Assembly (NCBI RefSeq): GCF_001294455.1
Contig: NZ_LIKT01000031.1
Coordinates: 1-43,181 of the forward strand
Direction: 5' to 3'
Origin: Phaeobacter sp. 11ANDIMAR09
GTDB taxonomy: Bacteria; Pseudomonadota; Alphaproteobacteria; Rhodobacterales; Rhodobacteraceae
DNA length: 43,181 bases
Shown one piece after another: positions 24,034-32,876 of the stretch; positions within the stretch are counted from its first letter, which is position 1, and every line of letters starts with the position of its first letter. Under the pieces are notes generated by a model. The model ran no database searches and had not been told where the DNA came from. It worked only from the letters and a program-made list of their open reading frames with translations. The translations under genes and the position numbers were made by a program.

Positions 24034-24567
24034 ATGGCGAAACGGTGGTATTCGGTCAGCGTTCTTTCGAACTTCGAAAAGAAAATCGCAGAGCAGATTC
24101 GCACCTCGGTTGCCGAACAGGGGCTTGAGGACGAAATCGACGAGGTTCTGGTCCCCACCGAAGAGGTGATCGAGATCCGTCGCGGCAAAAAGGTCTCGAC
24201 TGAGCGTCGCTTTATGCCGGGTTATGTTCTGGTCCACATGGAAATGTCTGACCGTGGCTATCATCTGATTTCTTCGATCAACCGGGTTACCGGCTTCCTG
24301 GGTCCGCAGGGCCGCCCGATGCCAATGCGGGACGCCGAAGTCCAGGGCATCCTGGGCCGTGTTGAGGAGGGTGTCGAAGCACCACGTACCCTGATCTCCT
24401 TTGAGATCGGTGATAAGGTCAAGGTCAACGACGGTCCCTTTGAGGACTTCGACGGTATGGTCGAGGGTGTCGACGATGAGGCGCAGAAGCTCAAGGTTTC
24501 GGTCTCCATCTTTGGCCGCGAAACCCCGGTCGAACTGGACTACACTCAGGTGACCAAACAGAGCTGA
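24034..24567 (+). CDS. nusG: Transcription termination/antitermination protein NusG
   Basis: A 177-aa NusG. The N-terminal NGN domain begins KRWYSVSVLSNFEKKIAEQI and contains RRFMPGYVLVHMEMSD and VTGFLGPQGRP. The C-terminal KOW domain is IGDKVKVNDGPFEDFDGMVE (residues about 128-147) followed by the VSVSIFGRETPVELDYTQV end. NusG binds RNA polymerase, speeds elongation, and links to Rho or ribosomal S10. A dedicated terminator follows it, and a methyltransferase gene, not rplK, comes next, which is unusual for this locus. Confidence 0.96.
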   Translation: MAKRWYSVSVLSNFEKKIAEQIRTSVAEQGLEDEIDEVLVPTEEVIEIRRGKKVSTERRFMPGYVLVHMEMSDRGYHLISSINRVTGFLGPQGRPMPMRDAEVQGILGRVEEGVEAPRTLISFEIGDKVKVNDGPFEDFDGMVEGVDDEAQKLKVSVSIFGRETPVELDYTQVTKQS

Positions 24568-24592
24568 TCCTGTTCGCCGAGCTGGAATTTGA

Positions 24593-24626
24593 ACGCCGCG
24601 CAGCCCCCAAGGCTGGCGGCGTTTTT
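24593..24626 (+). terminator. Strong intrinsic terminator after nusG
   Basis: ACGCCGC-G-CAGCC pairs with GGCTG-GCGGCGT (24593-24605 with 24611-24622, one bulged G), loop of 5 bases, running into TTTTT. It starts about 25 bases after the nusG stop and closes the nusG transcript before the methyltransferase gene. Confidence 0.85.
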
Positions 24627-24897
24627 GTTTCAAACAAGGGGGAGGTGTGAGCTTGCCCTATTTGCATAAAGGGCGACACGGCCAGGACCTGCCTGCAGTC
24701 AGCCCCTGACGAAGCGTACTGAACGCTCCAAAGGTCCAGCCTAGCCCAATCAGTGATGAAAAGCATCTAGCTCCAAACTGGATTAGGGCCGATCACAGCT
24801 CCATCACTTGTTTGTATGCAGCACCTCTCACGGCGTGCTATGAGGGCTCATGTTGCACTGGGTGCAGTCTAATTTATTTGGAAGGGGGGGGCTAAGC
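24627..24897. other. Spacer between nusG terminator and methyltransferase gene
   Basis: Part of a 330-base stretch without a gene. No ORF, tRNA or repeat stands out. The ribosome site GGAAGGGGGG for the next gene lies at its end. It marks the left junction of the segment that separates nusG from rplK. Confidence 0.4.
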
Positions 24898-25710
24898 ATG
24901 TCGCTTCGGGGTCGATTTTTCTATAAGTCACGCAAGTTTTATGATGATGATTTTGATTGGAACACCTACACGGCGGACTCTTACGAGCGCAGGTTGGTTG
25001 GAGTTGTCGAGCAAGAAAATCAAGCGGTCGCTAAGTCTGGCGAATTGAGCTTTGATGGTGCCACCGGTCGTGTTGTTGCATCTGGTCGGCCTATTCACCC
25101 CAATCAGCAGGCAATTCTTGAGGCAATCGGGCAGCTCCAGCCCCGGTCTGTCCACGAGGTTGGCTGCGGTGCAGGAGATCATTTGGCCAATGGTAGGGCC
25201 CTGTACCCAGACATCAGTTTTTCAGGTGCGGACCGGGGACAGACGCAGTTGGATCTGGCTGCAAAGCGGCACCCTGAATTGGCCAAGAGCCTTTCTCTGC
25301 AGGATCTTACTATGCCGTTCTCCCACCACTGGCCACGCGCAGACTTTGTTTACAGTCAAACCGTGCTGATGCACATCCACACGGCTGTGAGCCACTTTGT
25401 TGCCTTGGCGAATATGGTTAATTCGGCAGACCGGTTTGTTTTGCTGATGGAGAACCAGCAATGCCACAACTTTGTCTCCGATATCGGGAACCTATGGAGG
25501 GGCGGACACTTTAGCTGGCAAACCATGCATATGTACCGGTTCGACGGTTCAACGGGAGCGCGGACAATTTTGTTGTCCAAAGAGGAGCGCGACCTTCCTG
25601 TCCTCACGAGTGATGATCAGCTACGTGAGGGGCTTGAGCCATCGAAGCGGCGACTTAAGCGGGCTGACGAAGGCAGTGCCCGGGGCATGTTTGGGGTGCC
25701 GATCGCCTGA
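24898..25710 (+). CDS. Class I SAM-dependent methyltransferase, inserted between nusG and rplK
   Basis: A 270-aa protein with SAM-binding motif I in SVHEVGCGAGDHLANGRALY (about residues 83-102), an acidic residue at the next strand (FSGADRGQTQLDLAAKRHPE), and a motif-IV-like ADFVYSQTVLMHIHTAVSHF. The start at ATG 24898 is chosen for GGAAGGGGGG upstream. No specific subfamily was recognised. By eye its base composition is more AT-rich than the ribosomal genes on both sides, and its codon choice is less biased. A gene at this place breaks the usual nusG-rplK pair, so horizontal acquisition or insertion is likely. The substrate is unknown; the neighbouring sugar-modifying genes elsewhere in the window make surface glycan methylation one possibility. 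Confidence 0.78.
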   Translation: MSLRGRFFYKSRKFYDDDFDWNTYTADSYERRLVGVVEQENQAVAKSGELSFDGATGRVVASGRPIHPNQQAILEAIGQLQPRSVHEVGCGAGDHLANGRALYPDISFSGADRGQTQLDLAAKRHPELAKSLSLQDLTMPFSHHWPRADFVYSQTVLMHIHTAVSHFVALANMVNSADRFVLLMENQQCHNFVSDIGNLWRGGHFSWQTMHMYRFDGSTGARTILLSKEERDLPVLTSDDQLREGLEPSKRRLKRADEGSARGMFGVPIA

Positions 25711-25841
25711 ATGAGCCGCCAAATTCAAAGAGGGGCGAGTATATCCAGGCTTTTGGTGTGCTTGTCCGCTTGCCAGCTGCATTATTCCCCTGTAAACGCC
25801 GCCTTATCGTCTTAGGGCGAGATTCTCTCGTGGGAGATTCG

Positions 25842-25855
25842 GAGATCGCGATCTC
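25842..25855. repeat. Perfect 14-bp palindrome in the rplK upstream region
   Basis: GAGATCGCGATCTC, 64 bases before the rplK start and 24 bases before a second, longer palindrome. It could fold in the mRNA leader or bind a dimeric protein. Confidence 0.5.
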
Positions 25856-25879
25856 TGGTCGGACCACGCAACATCCACT

Positions 25880-25899
25880 GGGTGAAACGCGTTTCACCC
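25880..25899. promoter_or_regulatory. Perfect 20-bp palindrome just before rplK
   Basis: GGGTGAAACGCGTTTCACCC, whose right end is 19 bases before the rplK ATG. In RNA it would fold to a stem of about 8 bp with a CGCG loop directly upstream of the ribosome site. There is no T-run, so it is not a terminator. The rplK-rplA mRNA is autoregulated by L1 in other bacteria, so a leader element is plausible, but I do not recognise the known L1 site. Confidence 0.55.
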
Positions 25900-25918
25900 G
25901 AGTTGAAAGGACAACCAA

Positions 25919-26344
25919 ATGGCTAAGAAGCTTGTTGGTTCGATGAAACTGCAGGTTCCTGCAGGTCAGGCAAACCCCTCCCCGCCAGTTGGACCCGCCC
26001 TGGGTCAGCGCGGCATCAACATCATGGAATTCTGCAAGGCGTTCAACGCCAAGACCGCAGATATGGAGCCAGGTGCGCCTTGCCCAACCGTGATCACCTA
26101 CTATCAGGACAAGTCCTTCACCATGGACATCAAGACGCCGCCTGCGTCTTATTACCTGAAGAAGGCTGCCAAAGTTAAATCCGGCGCCAAGACACCTTCG
26201 CGTGAAACCGTTGGTACCGTGACCGCTGCTCAGGTGAAAGAAATCGCCGAAGCAAAGATGAAAGATCTCAACGCCAACGATATCGAAGCGGCGATGAAGA
26301 TCATCCTGGGCTCCGCCCGCTCCATGGGCATCGAGGTGAAGTAA
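25919..26344 (+). CDS. rplK: 50S ribosomal protein L11
   Basis: A 141-aa L11. The N-terminal domain has [20 protein letters not shown], and the C-terminal rRNA-binding domain has [20 protein letters not shown] and [16 protein letters not shown]. It binds the GTPase-associated region of 23S rRNA. Its stop is one base before the rplA start, so the two are coupled. Confidence 0.97.
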   Translation: MAKKLVGSMKLQVPAGQANPSPPVGPALGQRGINIMEFCKAFNAKTADMEPGAPCPTVITYYQDKSFTMDIKTPPASYYLKKAAKVKSGAKTPSRETVGTVTAAQVKEIAEAKMKDLNANDIEAAMKIILGSARSMGIEVK

Positions 26345-26345
26345 G

Positions 26346-27044
26346 ATGGCAAAGCTCGGAAAACGTACCCGCGCCGCACGCGAAGCAGTTGCTGGCAAAG
26401 CCAACCTCACCGTTGCTGAAGCTGTTGCTCTGGTGAAAGCCAATGCAACCTCGAAGTTCGACGAGACCATCGAGATCGCTCTGAACCTCGGCGTTGACAC
26501 CCGTCACGCGGACCAGATGGTTCGTGGCGTTGTTGGTCTGCCAAACGGCACCGGCAAATCCATGCGCGTTGCAGTCTTTGCTCGTGGCCCCAAGGCTGAT
26601 GAAGCCAAGGCGGCTGGCGCAGACGTGATCGGCGCAGAAGACCTGATGGAAAGCATCCAGGCCGGCAATCTCGATTTCGATCGTTGCATTGCCACCCCTG
26701 ACATGATGCCCATCGTTGGTCGTCTGGGTAAGATCCTTGGCCCACGCAACCTGATGCCAAACCCCAAAGTTGGCACCGTGACCATGGATGTCAAAACCGC
26801 TGTTGAAGCGGCCAAAGGCGGCGAAGTTCAGTTCAAAGCTGAAAAGGGCGGTGTTGTGCACGCTGGCGTCGGCAAAGCCTCCTTTGACGAAGCCAAGCTG
26901 GCAGAAAACGTTTCGGCCTTCATTAGCGCCGTTGCCAAGGCCAAGCCTTCGGGCGCCAAGGGTGCCTACATGAAGAAGATCGTTCTGTCTTCGACAATGG
27001 GCCCTGGTGTGACTCTGGACGTGGATGCTGCTGTCTCTGAGTGA
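26346..27044 (+). CDS. rplA: 50S ribosomal protein L1
   Basis: A 232-aa L1 with the family core [20 protein letters not shown] and [20 protein letters not shown], the L1 signature. L1 forms the stalk at the E site and in many bacteria represses its own L11-L1 mRNA. The gene starts one base after rplK, with a ribosome site inside the rplK end, and is followed by a terminator. Confidence 0.97.
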   Translation: MAKLGKRTRAAREAVAGKANLTVAEAVALVKANATSKFDETIEIALNLGVDTRHADQMVRGVVGLPNGTGKSMRVAVFARGPKADEAKAAGADVIGAEDLMESIQAGNLDFDRCIATPDMMPIVGRLGKILGPRNLMPNPKVGTVTMDVKTAVEAAKGGEVQFKAEKGGVVHAGVGKASFDEAKLAENVSAFISAVAKAKPSGAKGAYMKKIVLSSTMGPGVTLDVDAAVSE

Positions 27045-27075
27045 GACCGGCAATCTGCCAATGTGAATAGGGACT

Positions 27076-27106
27076 GGGCGGCGCTGATGGCGTCGCCCAT
27101 TTTCTG
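27076..27106 (+). terminator. Terminator after rplA
   Basis: GGGCGGCGC pairs with GCGTCGCCC (9 bp with one G-T; 27076-27084 with 27090-27098), loop 5 bases, followed by ATTTTCTGTTT. It ends the rplKA transcript, about 30 bases after the stop codon. Confidence 0.75.
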
Positions 27107-27186
27107 TTTAGCAGGGGCGATCTGCTAAGGCAGGTGCAAGTTTTCCTGATGAGACCTTGCTTCTGCGCTGTAGAGCGATTTACCAC

Positions 27187-27215
27187 TTGGAAATTCCTCA
27201 AATTGGCAGTAATAC
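27187..27215 (+). promoter_or_regulatory. Predicted sigma-70 promoter for rplJL
   Basis: TTGGAA (27187-27192) and TAATAC (27210-27215) with a 17-base spacer, in the 409-base gap between rplA and rplJ and downstream of the rplA terminator. It would give a leader of about 230 bases. Confidence 0.45.
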
Positions 27216-27289
27216 GACCAAGAGATAAAGCGTGCGATTCGTCGTGCGCTTTATTTCATTTCGTCCAAGATGGTGGGTGACCTGTCGAT

Positions 27290-27450
27290 CGGGTCTTAAT
27301 TTCCCTCCTGAGACGGGTAAAGACAAATAAGATCGAGGGTTTTCATACTCTCGGGCGACGTTGGCTACCCCGTAAAACGGACTTGAACGTCAGGCAGTTT
27401 TGTCTGGCACATCAATGAGCCGGGGTGTTTACACCCCAGATTTGGAGAGA
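27290..27450 (+). promoter_or_regulatory. Probable L10 (rplJ) mRNA leader
   Basis: Long untranslated stretch before rplJ ending in the hairpin GGGGTG-TTTA-CACCCC (27422-27437), directly ahead of the GGAGAGA ribosome site. L10-L12 complexes bind structured leaders upstream of rplJ in many bacteria and repress translation. The place and the hairpin fit; I have not matched the full consensus. Confidence 0.5.
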
Positions 27451-27453
27451 ACT

Positions 27454-27972
27454 GTGGATAGAGCCCAGAAAGAGAAATTGGTCGAGGAACTCGGCCAGAT
27501 CTTCGAAAGCTCTGGCGTCGTGGTGGTTGCTCACTACGCCGGTCTGACAGTTGCTGAAATGCAGGACCTACGAGCGCGCGCAAGCGATGCTGGTAGTGCC
27601 GTGCGTGTTGCCAAAAACAGGCTCGCCAAAATCGCCCTCGAGGGTAAGCCGTGTGAAAGCATGTCTAACCTGCTGACAGGGATGACCGTTCTGACCTACT
27701 CCGAGGATCCTGTGGCTGCGGCCAAGGTTGCCGAGGATTTCGCCAAAGAGAACAAGAAATTCGAAATTCTTGGCGGCGCAATGGGTGAGAACGCTCTGGA
27801 CCGGGCTGGTGTTACAGCTGTGTCGAAAATGCCTTCGCGCGACGAGCTTATTGCTCAGATCGCAAGCTGCATCGGCGCACCTGCAAGCAACATCGCTGGG
27901 GCCATTGGCGCACCTGCAAGCAATATCGCAAGCATCCTTTCGACCATCGAAGAGAAGGCGGAAGCTGCGTAA
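27454..27972 (+). CDS. rplJ: 50S ribosomal protein L10
   Basis: A 172-aa L10 starting at GTG 27454, chosen because GGAGAGA lies just before it and the protein then begins [17 protein letters not shown] as in relatives. An upstream ATG at 27400 would read through the leader hairpin. Other family parts are [20 protein letters not shown] and [12 protein letters not shown]. The C terminus carries GAPASNIA twice, separated by 11 residues from start to start. L10 is the base of the L7/L12 stalk and with L12 represses its own mRNA. Confidence 0.95.
   Translation: MDRAQKEKLVEELGQIFESSGVVVVAHYAGLTVAEMQDLRARASDAGSAVRVAKNRLAKIALEGKPCESMSNLLTGMTVLTYSEDPVAAAKVAEDFAKENKKFEILGGAMGENALDRAGVTAVSKMPSRDELIAQIASCIGAPASNIAGAIGAPASNIASILSTIEEKAEAA
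27871..27929 (+). repeat. In-frame tandem duplication inside rplJ
   Basis: A 26-base unit (ATCGGCGCACCTGCAAGCAA followed by CATCGC) at 27871-27896 recurs with two changes at 27904-27929, period 33 bases. It encodes the doubled IGAPASNIA of the L10 tail, a feature I associate with Rhodobacterales L10, so it is an old coding duplication. Confidence 0.7.
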
Positions 27973-28053
27973 GCGGTTGGCACTGAATGACTGGCGTGGG
28001 GAAATATCCCGCACGTTGGAACACATACACTGAAAACGGAAAGAGCTGATAAA

Positions 28054-28428
28054 ATGGCTGATCTGAAAGCACTCGCAGAAAGCATCGTGGGCCTGACCCT
28101 GCTGGAAGCACAAGAACTGAAAACCATCCTCAAAGACGAGTATGGCATCGAGCCCGCCGCTGGCGGCGCAGTTGTAATGGCAGCTGGCGGCGACGCCGGT
28201 GGCGACGCAGCTGAAGAGAAAACCGAATTCGACGTCGTTCTGAAGAACGCCGGCGCTTCGAAAATCAACGTGATCAAAGAAGTTCGCGGCATCACCGGTC
28301 TGGGCCTGAAAGAAGCCAAAGAGCTGGTCGAAGCTGGCGGCAAGATCAAAGAAGGCGTGTCGAAAGACGAAGCCGAAGAAGTCAAAGGCAAGCTGGAAGC
28401 AGCTGGCGCCGAAGTCGAGCTGGCCTAA
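28054..28428 (+). CDS. rplL: 50S ribosomal protein L7/L12
   Basis: A 124-aa L7/L12. The N-terminal dimerisation part has [20 protein letters not shown], then an Ala/Gly-rich hinge ([20 protein letters not shown]), then the C-terminal domain with [20 protein letters not shown] and [20 protein letters not shown]. It forms the stalk that recruits translation factors. It lies 81 bases after rplJ. Confidence 0.97.
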   Translation: MADLKALAESIVGLTLLEAQELKTILKDEYGIEPAAGGAVVMAAGGDAGGDAAEEKTEFDVVLKNAGASKINVIKEVRGITGLGLKEAKELVEAGGKIKEGVSKDEAEEVKGKLEAAGAEVELA

Positions 28429-28436
28429 GCCACTAT

Positions 28437-28592
28437 GGAAAGCGCCCTATAGGGGGAGCTTTCCAAACGAATGTCAGGCTGGATCCGAAGAAATTCGGGT
28501 CCAGCCGAATCTGTCTTAGCAAGGGCCTTTGTTAATGGCCCTTTCTCAGGCGCGGTTCATGGGATCGGGAGGCCACCTTCGGGACGGTGGCC
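28437..28592 (+). promoter_or_regulatory. Four consecutive hairpins in the rplL-rpoB spacer
   Basis: H1: GGAAAGC/GCTTTCC (28437-28464). H2: 13-bp stem GGCTGGATCCGAA/TTCGGGTCCAGCC closed by a GAAA tetraloop (28477-28506). H3: AAGGGCC/GGCCCTT (28521-28543) followed by TCTC. H4: GGCCACC/GGTGGCC (28571-28592). In E. coli this spacer holds an attenuator and an RNase III site that lower rpoBC relative to rplJL expression. The same purpose is likely here, with H3 the best attenuator candidate and H2 the best processing stem. Confidence 0.65.
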
Positions 28593-28685
28593 ATGAATAG
28601 ATCCAACCCCGCTGTCTCGTATGGGCAAGATGCTGTGGCCCGGCAGCAGTCTTGACCGGTGAGAACTCGAAAGGTGACATCTGAC

Positions 28686-31600
28686 ATGGCTCAAACGTTC
28701 CTTGGCCAGAAACGTCTACGTAAATACTATGGCAAAATCCGCGAAGTGCTGGATATGCCGAACCTTATTGAGGTGCAAAAATCCTCTTACGACCTGTTTC
28801 TCCGTTCCGGAGATTCCCCAGAGCCGCTCGACGGTGAAGGGATCAAAGGCGTCTTCCAGTCGGTCTTCCCGATCAAGGATTTCAACGAAACCTCCGTTCT
28901 GGAATTCGTGAAATACGCGTTTGAAAAACCCAAATACGACGTCGAAGAGTGCATGCAGCGCGATATGACCTATTCAGCACCGCTGAAGGTCACTCTGCGT
29001 CTGATCGTGTTTGATATCGACGAAGATACCGGCGCCAAGTCGGTGAAGGACATCAAGGAACAGGACGTCTTCATGGGCGACATGCCTTTGATGACCCCCA
29101 ATGGCACCTTTGTCGTCAACGGCACCGAGCGTGTTATCGTTTCCCAGATGCACCGTTCGCCCGGCGTGTTCTTTGACCACGACAAAGGCAAGACCCATTC
29201 TTCGGGTAAACTGCTCTTTGCCTGCCGCATCATCCCGTATCGCGGCTCCTGGCTGGACTTTGAATTCGACGCCAAAGACATCGTCTATGCGCGGATCGAC
29301 CGTCGCCGCAAGCTGCCTGTGACCACCCTGCTTTATGCACTGGGGCTGGACCAGGAAGCCATCATGGATGCCTATTACAACACCGTAAACTACTCGCTCG
29401 ATAAGAGCCGTGGTTGGGTGACGCCTTTCTTCCCTGAGCGCGTCCGTGGCACCCGCCCGACCTTTGATCTGGTCGATGCGGCCTCCGGTGAGATCTTTGC
29501 CGAAGCTGGCAAAAAGGTAACACCGCGCGCGGTCAAGAAGATGATCGACGAGGGCGCGATCAACAATCTTCTGGTTCCATTTGAGAATATCATTGGCAAA
29601 TTTGTCGCCAAGGACATTATCAACGAAGAGAACGGTGCGATCTACGTTGAGGCCGGCGATGAGCTGACCATGGAATACGACAAGGATGGCGACATCATTG
29701 GTGGTACCGTCAAAGAGCTGATGGATGCCGGTGTTACCGACATTCCTGTTCTGGACATCGACAACGTCAATGTTGGCCCCTACATGCGCAACACCATGGC
29801 GGCGGATAAAAACATGGGTCGCGACACCGCGCTTATGGATATCTACCGTGTGATGCGCCCAGGCGAGCCGCCCACCGTCGAAGCAGCTTCGGCGCTGTTT
29901 GACACCCTGTTCTTTGATTCCGAACGCTATGATCTCTCGGCCGTTGGCCGGGTGAAAATGAACATGCGTCTGGCTCTGGACGCCGAAGACACTCAGCGGA
30001 CCCTGCGCAAGGAAGACATTGTCTCCTGCATCAAGGCCCTGGTGGATCTGCGTGACGGCCGTGGTGGTATCGATGACATCGACCATCTGGGCAACCGTCG
30101 TGTGCGTTCTGTTGGCGAGCTGATGGAAAACCAGTACCGCGTTGGTCTGCTGCGCATGGAGCGCGCGATCAAAGAGCGGATGTCTTCTGTCGAGATCGAC
30201 ACTGTGATGCCACAGGATCTGATCAATGCCAAACCAGCCGCAGCTGCGGTACGTGAATTCTTTGGCTCTTCGCAGCTGTCGCAGTTCATGGACCAAACCA
30301 ACCCGCTGTCGGAAGTCACCCACAAACGCCGTCTCTCGGCGCTTGGGCCTGGCGGTCTGACCCGTGAGCGTGCCGGTTTTGAAGTGCGAGATGTTCACCC
30401 GACCCACTATGGCCGGATGTGTCCAATTGAAACGCCGGAAGGTCCAAACATTGGTCTGATCAACTCCCTGGCGACCTTTGCCCGTGTGAACAAATATGGC
30501 TTCATTGAGACGCCCTACCGCGTTGTGAACGAAGGTCAGGTGACTGACGAAGTGCACTACATGTCGGCGACCGAAGAAATGCGCCACACTGTGGCACAGG
30601 CCAACGCTTCGCTGGATGAAAACGGTAAGTTCACCAATGATCTGGTCTCGACCCGTCAGTCTGGTGACTACACGCTGGCGCCAAGCGAAAGCGTTGATCT
30701 GATCGACGTTTCGCCCAAGCAGCTGGTATCGGTTGCGGCTTCGCTTATTCCGTTCCTGGAAAATGACGATGCGAACAGGGCTTTGATGGGCTCGAACATG
30801 CAACGTCAGGCGGTTCCACTTCTGCGCGCCGAGGCCCCATTGGTTGGCACCGGTATCGAAGAAGTTGTGGCCCGCGATTCTGGTGCGGCGATCATGGCGA
30901 AACGCGGCGGTATCATCGACCAGGTCGATGCCCAGCGTATCGTTATCCGCGCTACATCTGATCTCGAACTGGGTGACGCAGGCGTAGACATCTACCGCAT
31001 GCGCAAGTTCCAGCGTTCGAACCAGAACACCTGCATCAACCAGCGTCCGCTGGTGCGTGTGGGCCAGGAAGTCCGCAAGGGCGAAGTTATTGCTGATGGC
31101 CCCTCCACCGATATCGGTGAACTGGCGCTGGGTAAAAACGTCGTCGTGGCCTTCATGCCCTGGAACGGCTACAACTACGAAGACTCCATTCTGATCTCCG
31201 AGCGTATCGCCCGTGATGACGTCTTTACTTCGATCCACATCGAAGAATTCGAAGTCGCCGCCCGTGATACCAAGCTGGGCCCAGAAGAGATCACCCGTGA
31301 CATCCCCAACGTTGGTGAAGAAGCGCTGCGCAACCTCGACGAGGCTGGCATCGTGTACATCGGCGCTGATGTTGAACCCGGTGATATCCTGGTCGGCAAG
31401 ATCACACCAAAGGGCGAAAGCCCGATGACGCCAGAAGAAAAACTGCTGCGCGCCATCTTTGGTGAGAAAGCCTCGGACGTGCGTGACACCTCCCTTCGGG
31501 TGAAGCCCGGTGACTACGGCACAATCGTCGAAGTCCGCGTCTTCAACCGTCACGGTGTGGAAAAAGACGAACGTGCGCTGCAGATCGAGCGGGAAGAAGT

Positions 31601-32822
31601 TGAGCGTCTGGCGCGTGACCGCGACGATGAGCTCGCGATCCTGGACCGCAACATCTACGCCCGTCTGCGCAGCGTGCTGCTGGGTAAAACCGCCGTCAAA
31701 GGCCCCAAAGGTGTGCGCACCGGTGCCGCCGTCGACGAAGATACCCTGTCGCAACTGAGCCGTGGCCAGTGGTGGATGATCGCCCTCGAAGAAGAAGAGG
31801 ACGCCAAGATCGTCGAGGCTCTGAACGAGCAGTACGAAGCGCAGAAACGCGCTCTGGATGCCCGTTTTGAAGACAAGGTCGAAAAAGTCCGCCGTGGTGA
31901 CGATCTGCCACCCGGTGTGATGAAGATGGTCAAAGTCTTTATCGCCGTGAAGCGTAAGCTTCAGCCTGGTGATAAAATGGCTGGTCGTCACGGCAACAAA
32001 GGTGTGATCTCGAAAGTGGTTCCCATGGAGGACATGCCGTTCCTTCAGGATGGTACCCCTGTCGATTTCTGTCTGAACCCGCTCGGCGTTCCCTCGCGGA
32101 TGAACGTTGGTCAGATTCTTGAAACGCATATGGGCTGGGCCGCACGCGGTCTGGGCATCCAGGTGGATGATGCGCTGCAGGAATTCCGTCGCTCCGGCGA
32201 TCTGACCCCTGTTCGCGACGCGATGAAGCATGCCTATGGCGAAAACGTCTATGAAGAAGGTCTGGCGGACATGTCCGAAGACGATCTTCTTGAGGCGGCA
32301 GGCAATGTGACCCGCGGTGTGCCAATTGCGACACCTGTCTTTGACGGTGCCAAAGAGGCTGACGTGAACGACGCGCTGGTGCGCGCTGGGTTCGACTCCT
32401 CTGGTCAGTCGGTTCTGTATGATGGTCGTACCGGTGAGCAGTTTGCCCGCCCAGTGACCGTCGGCATCAAGTATCTGCTGAAACTGCATCACCTGGTTGA
32501 CGACAAAATCCACGCCCGTTCCACAGGCCCATACTCGCTGGTTACCCAGCAGCCATTGGGTGGTAAGGCGCAGTTTGGTGGTCAGCGTTTCGGGGAAATG
32601 GAAGTCTGGGCTCTGGAAGCTTACGGCGCCGCCTATACCCTGCAGGAAATGCTCACCGTTAAATCGGATGACGTTGCCGGTCGGACCAAGGTCTATGAAT
32701 CGATCGTCAAGGGCGAGGACAACTTTGAAGCGGGCGTACCCGAAAGCTTCAACGTTCTGGTCAAAGAAGTCCGTGGCCTCGGCCTGAACATGGAACTCCT
32801 GGATGCGGAGGAAGAGGAGTAA
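28686..32822 (+). CDS. rpoB: DNA-directed RNA polymerase subunit beta
   Basis: A 1378-aa RpoB, the alphaproteobacterial length. The start at ATG 28686 gives [20 protein letters not shown]; the ATG at 28659 adds nine residues without support. The rifampicin pocket (about residues 525-555) reads [20 protein letters not shown] then [11 protein letters not shown]. Asp, His and Ser at the positions of E. coli D516, H526 and S531 are wild type. Other conserved blocks are [58 protein letters not shown] and [20 protein letters not shown]. It ends 54 bases before rpoC. Confidence 0.98.
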   Translation: MAQTFLGQKRLRKYYGKIREVLDMPNLIEVQKSSYDLFLRSGDSPEPLDGEGIKGVFQSVFPIKDFNETSVLEFVKYAFEKPKYDVEECMQRDMTYSAPLKVTLRLIVFDIDEDTGAKSVKDIKEQDVFMGDMPLMTPNGTFVVNGTERVIVSQMHRSPGVFFDHDKGKTHSSGKLLFACRIIPYRGSWLDFEFDAKDIVYARIDRRRKLPVTTLLYALGLDQEAIMDAYYNTVNYSLDKSRGWVTPFFPERVRGTRPTFDLVDAASGEIFAEAGKKVTPRAVKKMIDEGAINNLLVPFENIIGKFVAKDIINEENGAIYVEAGDELTMEYDKDGDIIGGTVKELMDAGVTDIPVLDIDNVNVGPYMRNTMAADKNMGRDTALMDIYRVMRPGEPPTVEAASALFDTLFFDSERYDLSAVGRVKMNMRLALDAEDTQRTLRKEDIVSCIKALVDLRDGRGGIDDIDHLGNRRVRSVGELMENQYRVGLLRMERAIKERMSSVEIDTVMPQDLINAKPAAAAVREFFGSSQLSQFMDQTNPLSEVTHKRRLSALGPGGLTRERAGFEVRDVHPTHYGRMCPIETPEGPNIGLINSLATFARVNKYGFIETPYRVVNEGQVTDEVHYMSATEEMRHTVAQANASLDENGKFTNDLVSTRQSGDYTLAPSESVDLIDVSPKQLVSVAASLIPFLENDDANRALMGSNMQRQAVPLLRAEAPLVGTGIEEVVARDSGAAIMAKRGGIIDQVDAQRIVIRATSDLELGDAGVDIYRMRKFQRSNQNTCINQRPLVRVGQEVRKGEVIADGPSTDIGELALGKNVVVAFMPWNGYNYEDSILISERIARDDVFTSIHIEEFEVAARDTKLGPEEITRDIPNVGEEALRNLDEAGIVYIGADVEPGDILVGKITPKGESPMTPEEKLLRAIFGEKASDVRDTSLRVKPGDYGTIVEVRVFNRHGVEKDERALQIEREEVERLARDRDDELAILDRNIYARLRSVLLGKTAVKGPKGVRTGAAVDEDTLSQLSRGQWWMIALEEEEDAKIVEALNEQYEAQKRALDARFEDKVEKVRRGDDLPPGVMKMVKVFIAVKRKLQPGDKMAGRHGNKGVISKVVPMEDMPFLQDGTPVDFCLNPLGVPSRMNVGQILETHMGWAARGLGIQVDDALQEFRRSGDLTPVRDAMKHAYGENVYEEGLADMSEDDLLEAAGNVTRGVPIATPVFDGAKEADVNDALVRAGFDSSGQSVLYDGRTGEQFARPVTVGIKYLLKLHHLVDDKIHARSTGPYSLVTQQPLGGKAQFGGQRFGEMEVWALEAYGAAYTLQEMLTVKSDDVAGRTKVYESIVKGEDNFEAGVPESFNVLVKEVRGLGLNMELLDAEEEE

Positions 32823-32876
32823 GGGCGCCCGCCCTTACTTCCCTCCACCCTTCCGCACAAATTTGAGGAAACACAA

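Noticed and set aside
27871-27929. Direct repeat that might suggest a CRISPR unit or slippage element
   Set aside because: Only two copies with a 7-base gap, in frame inside rplJ, and explained by the duplicated L10 tail motif.
28974-32513. Open frame of 1179 codons antisense to rpoB
   Set aside because: It lies wholly inside rpoB, and its translation shows no family motif and the composition of a shadow frame. Strong codon bias of highly expressed genes removes stop codons from the opposite strand.
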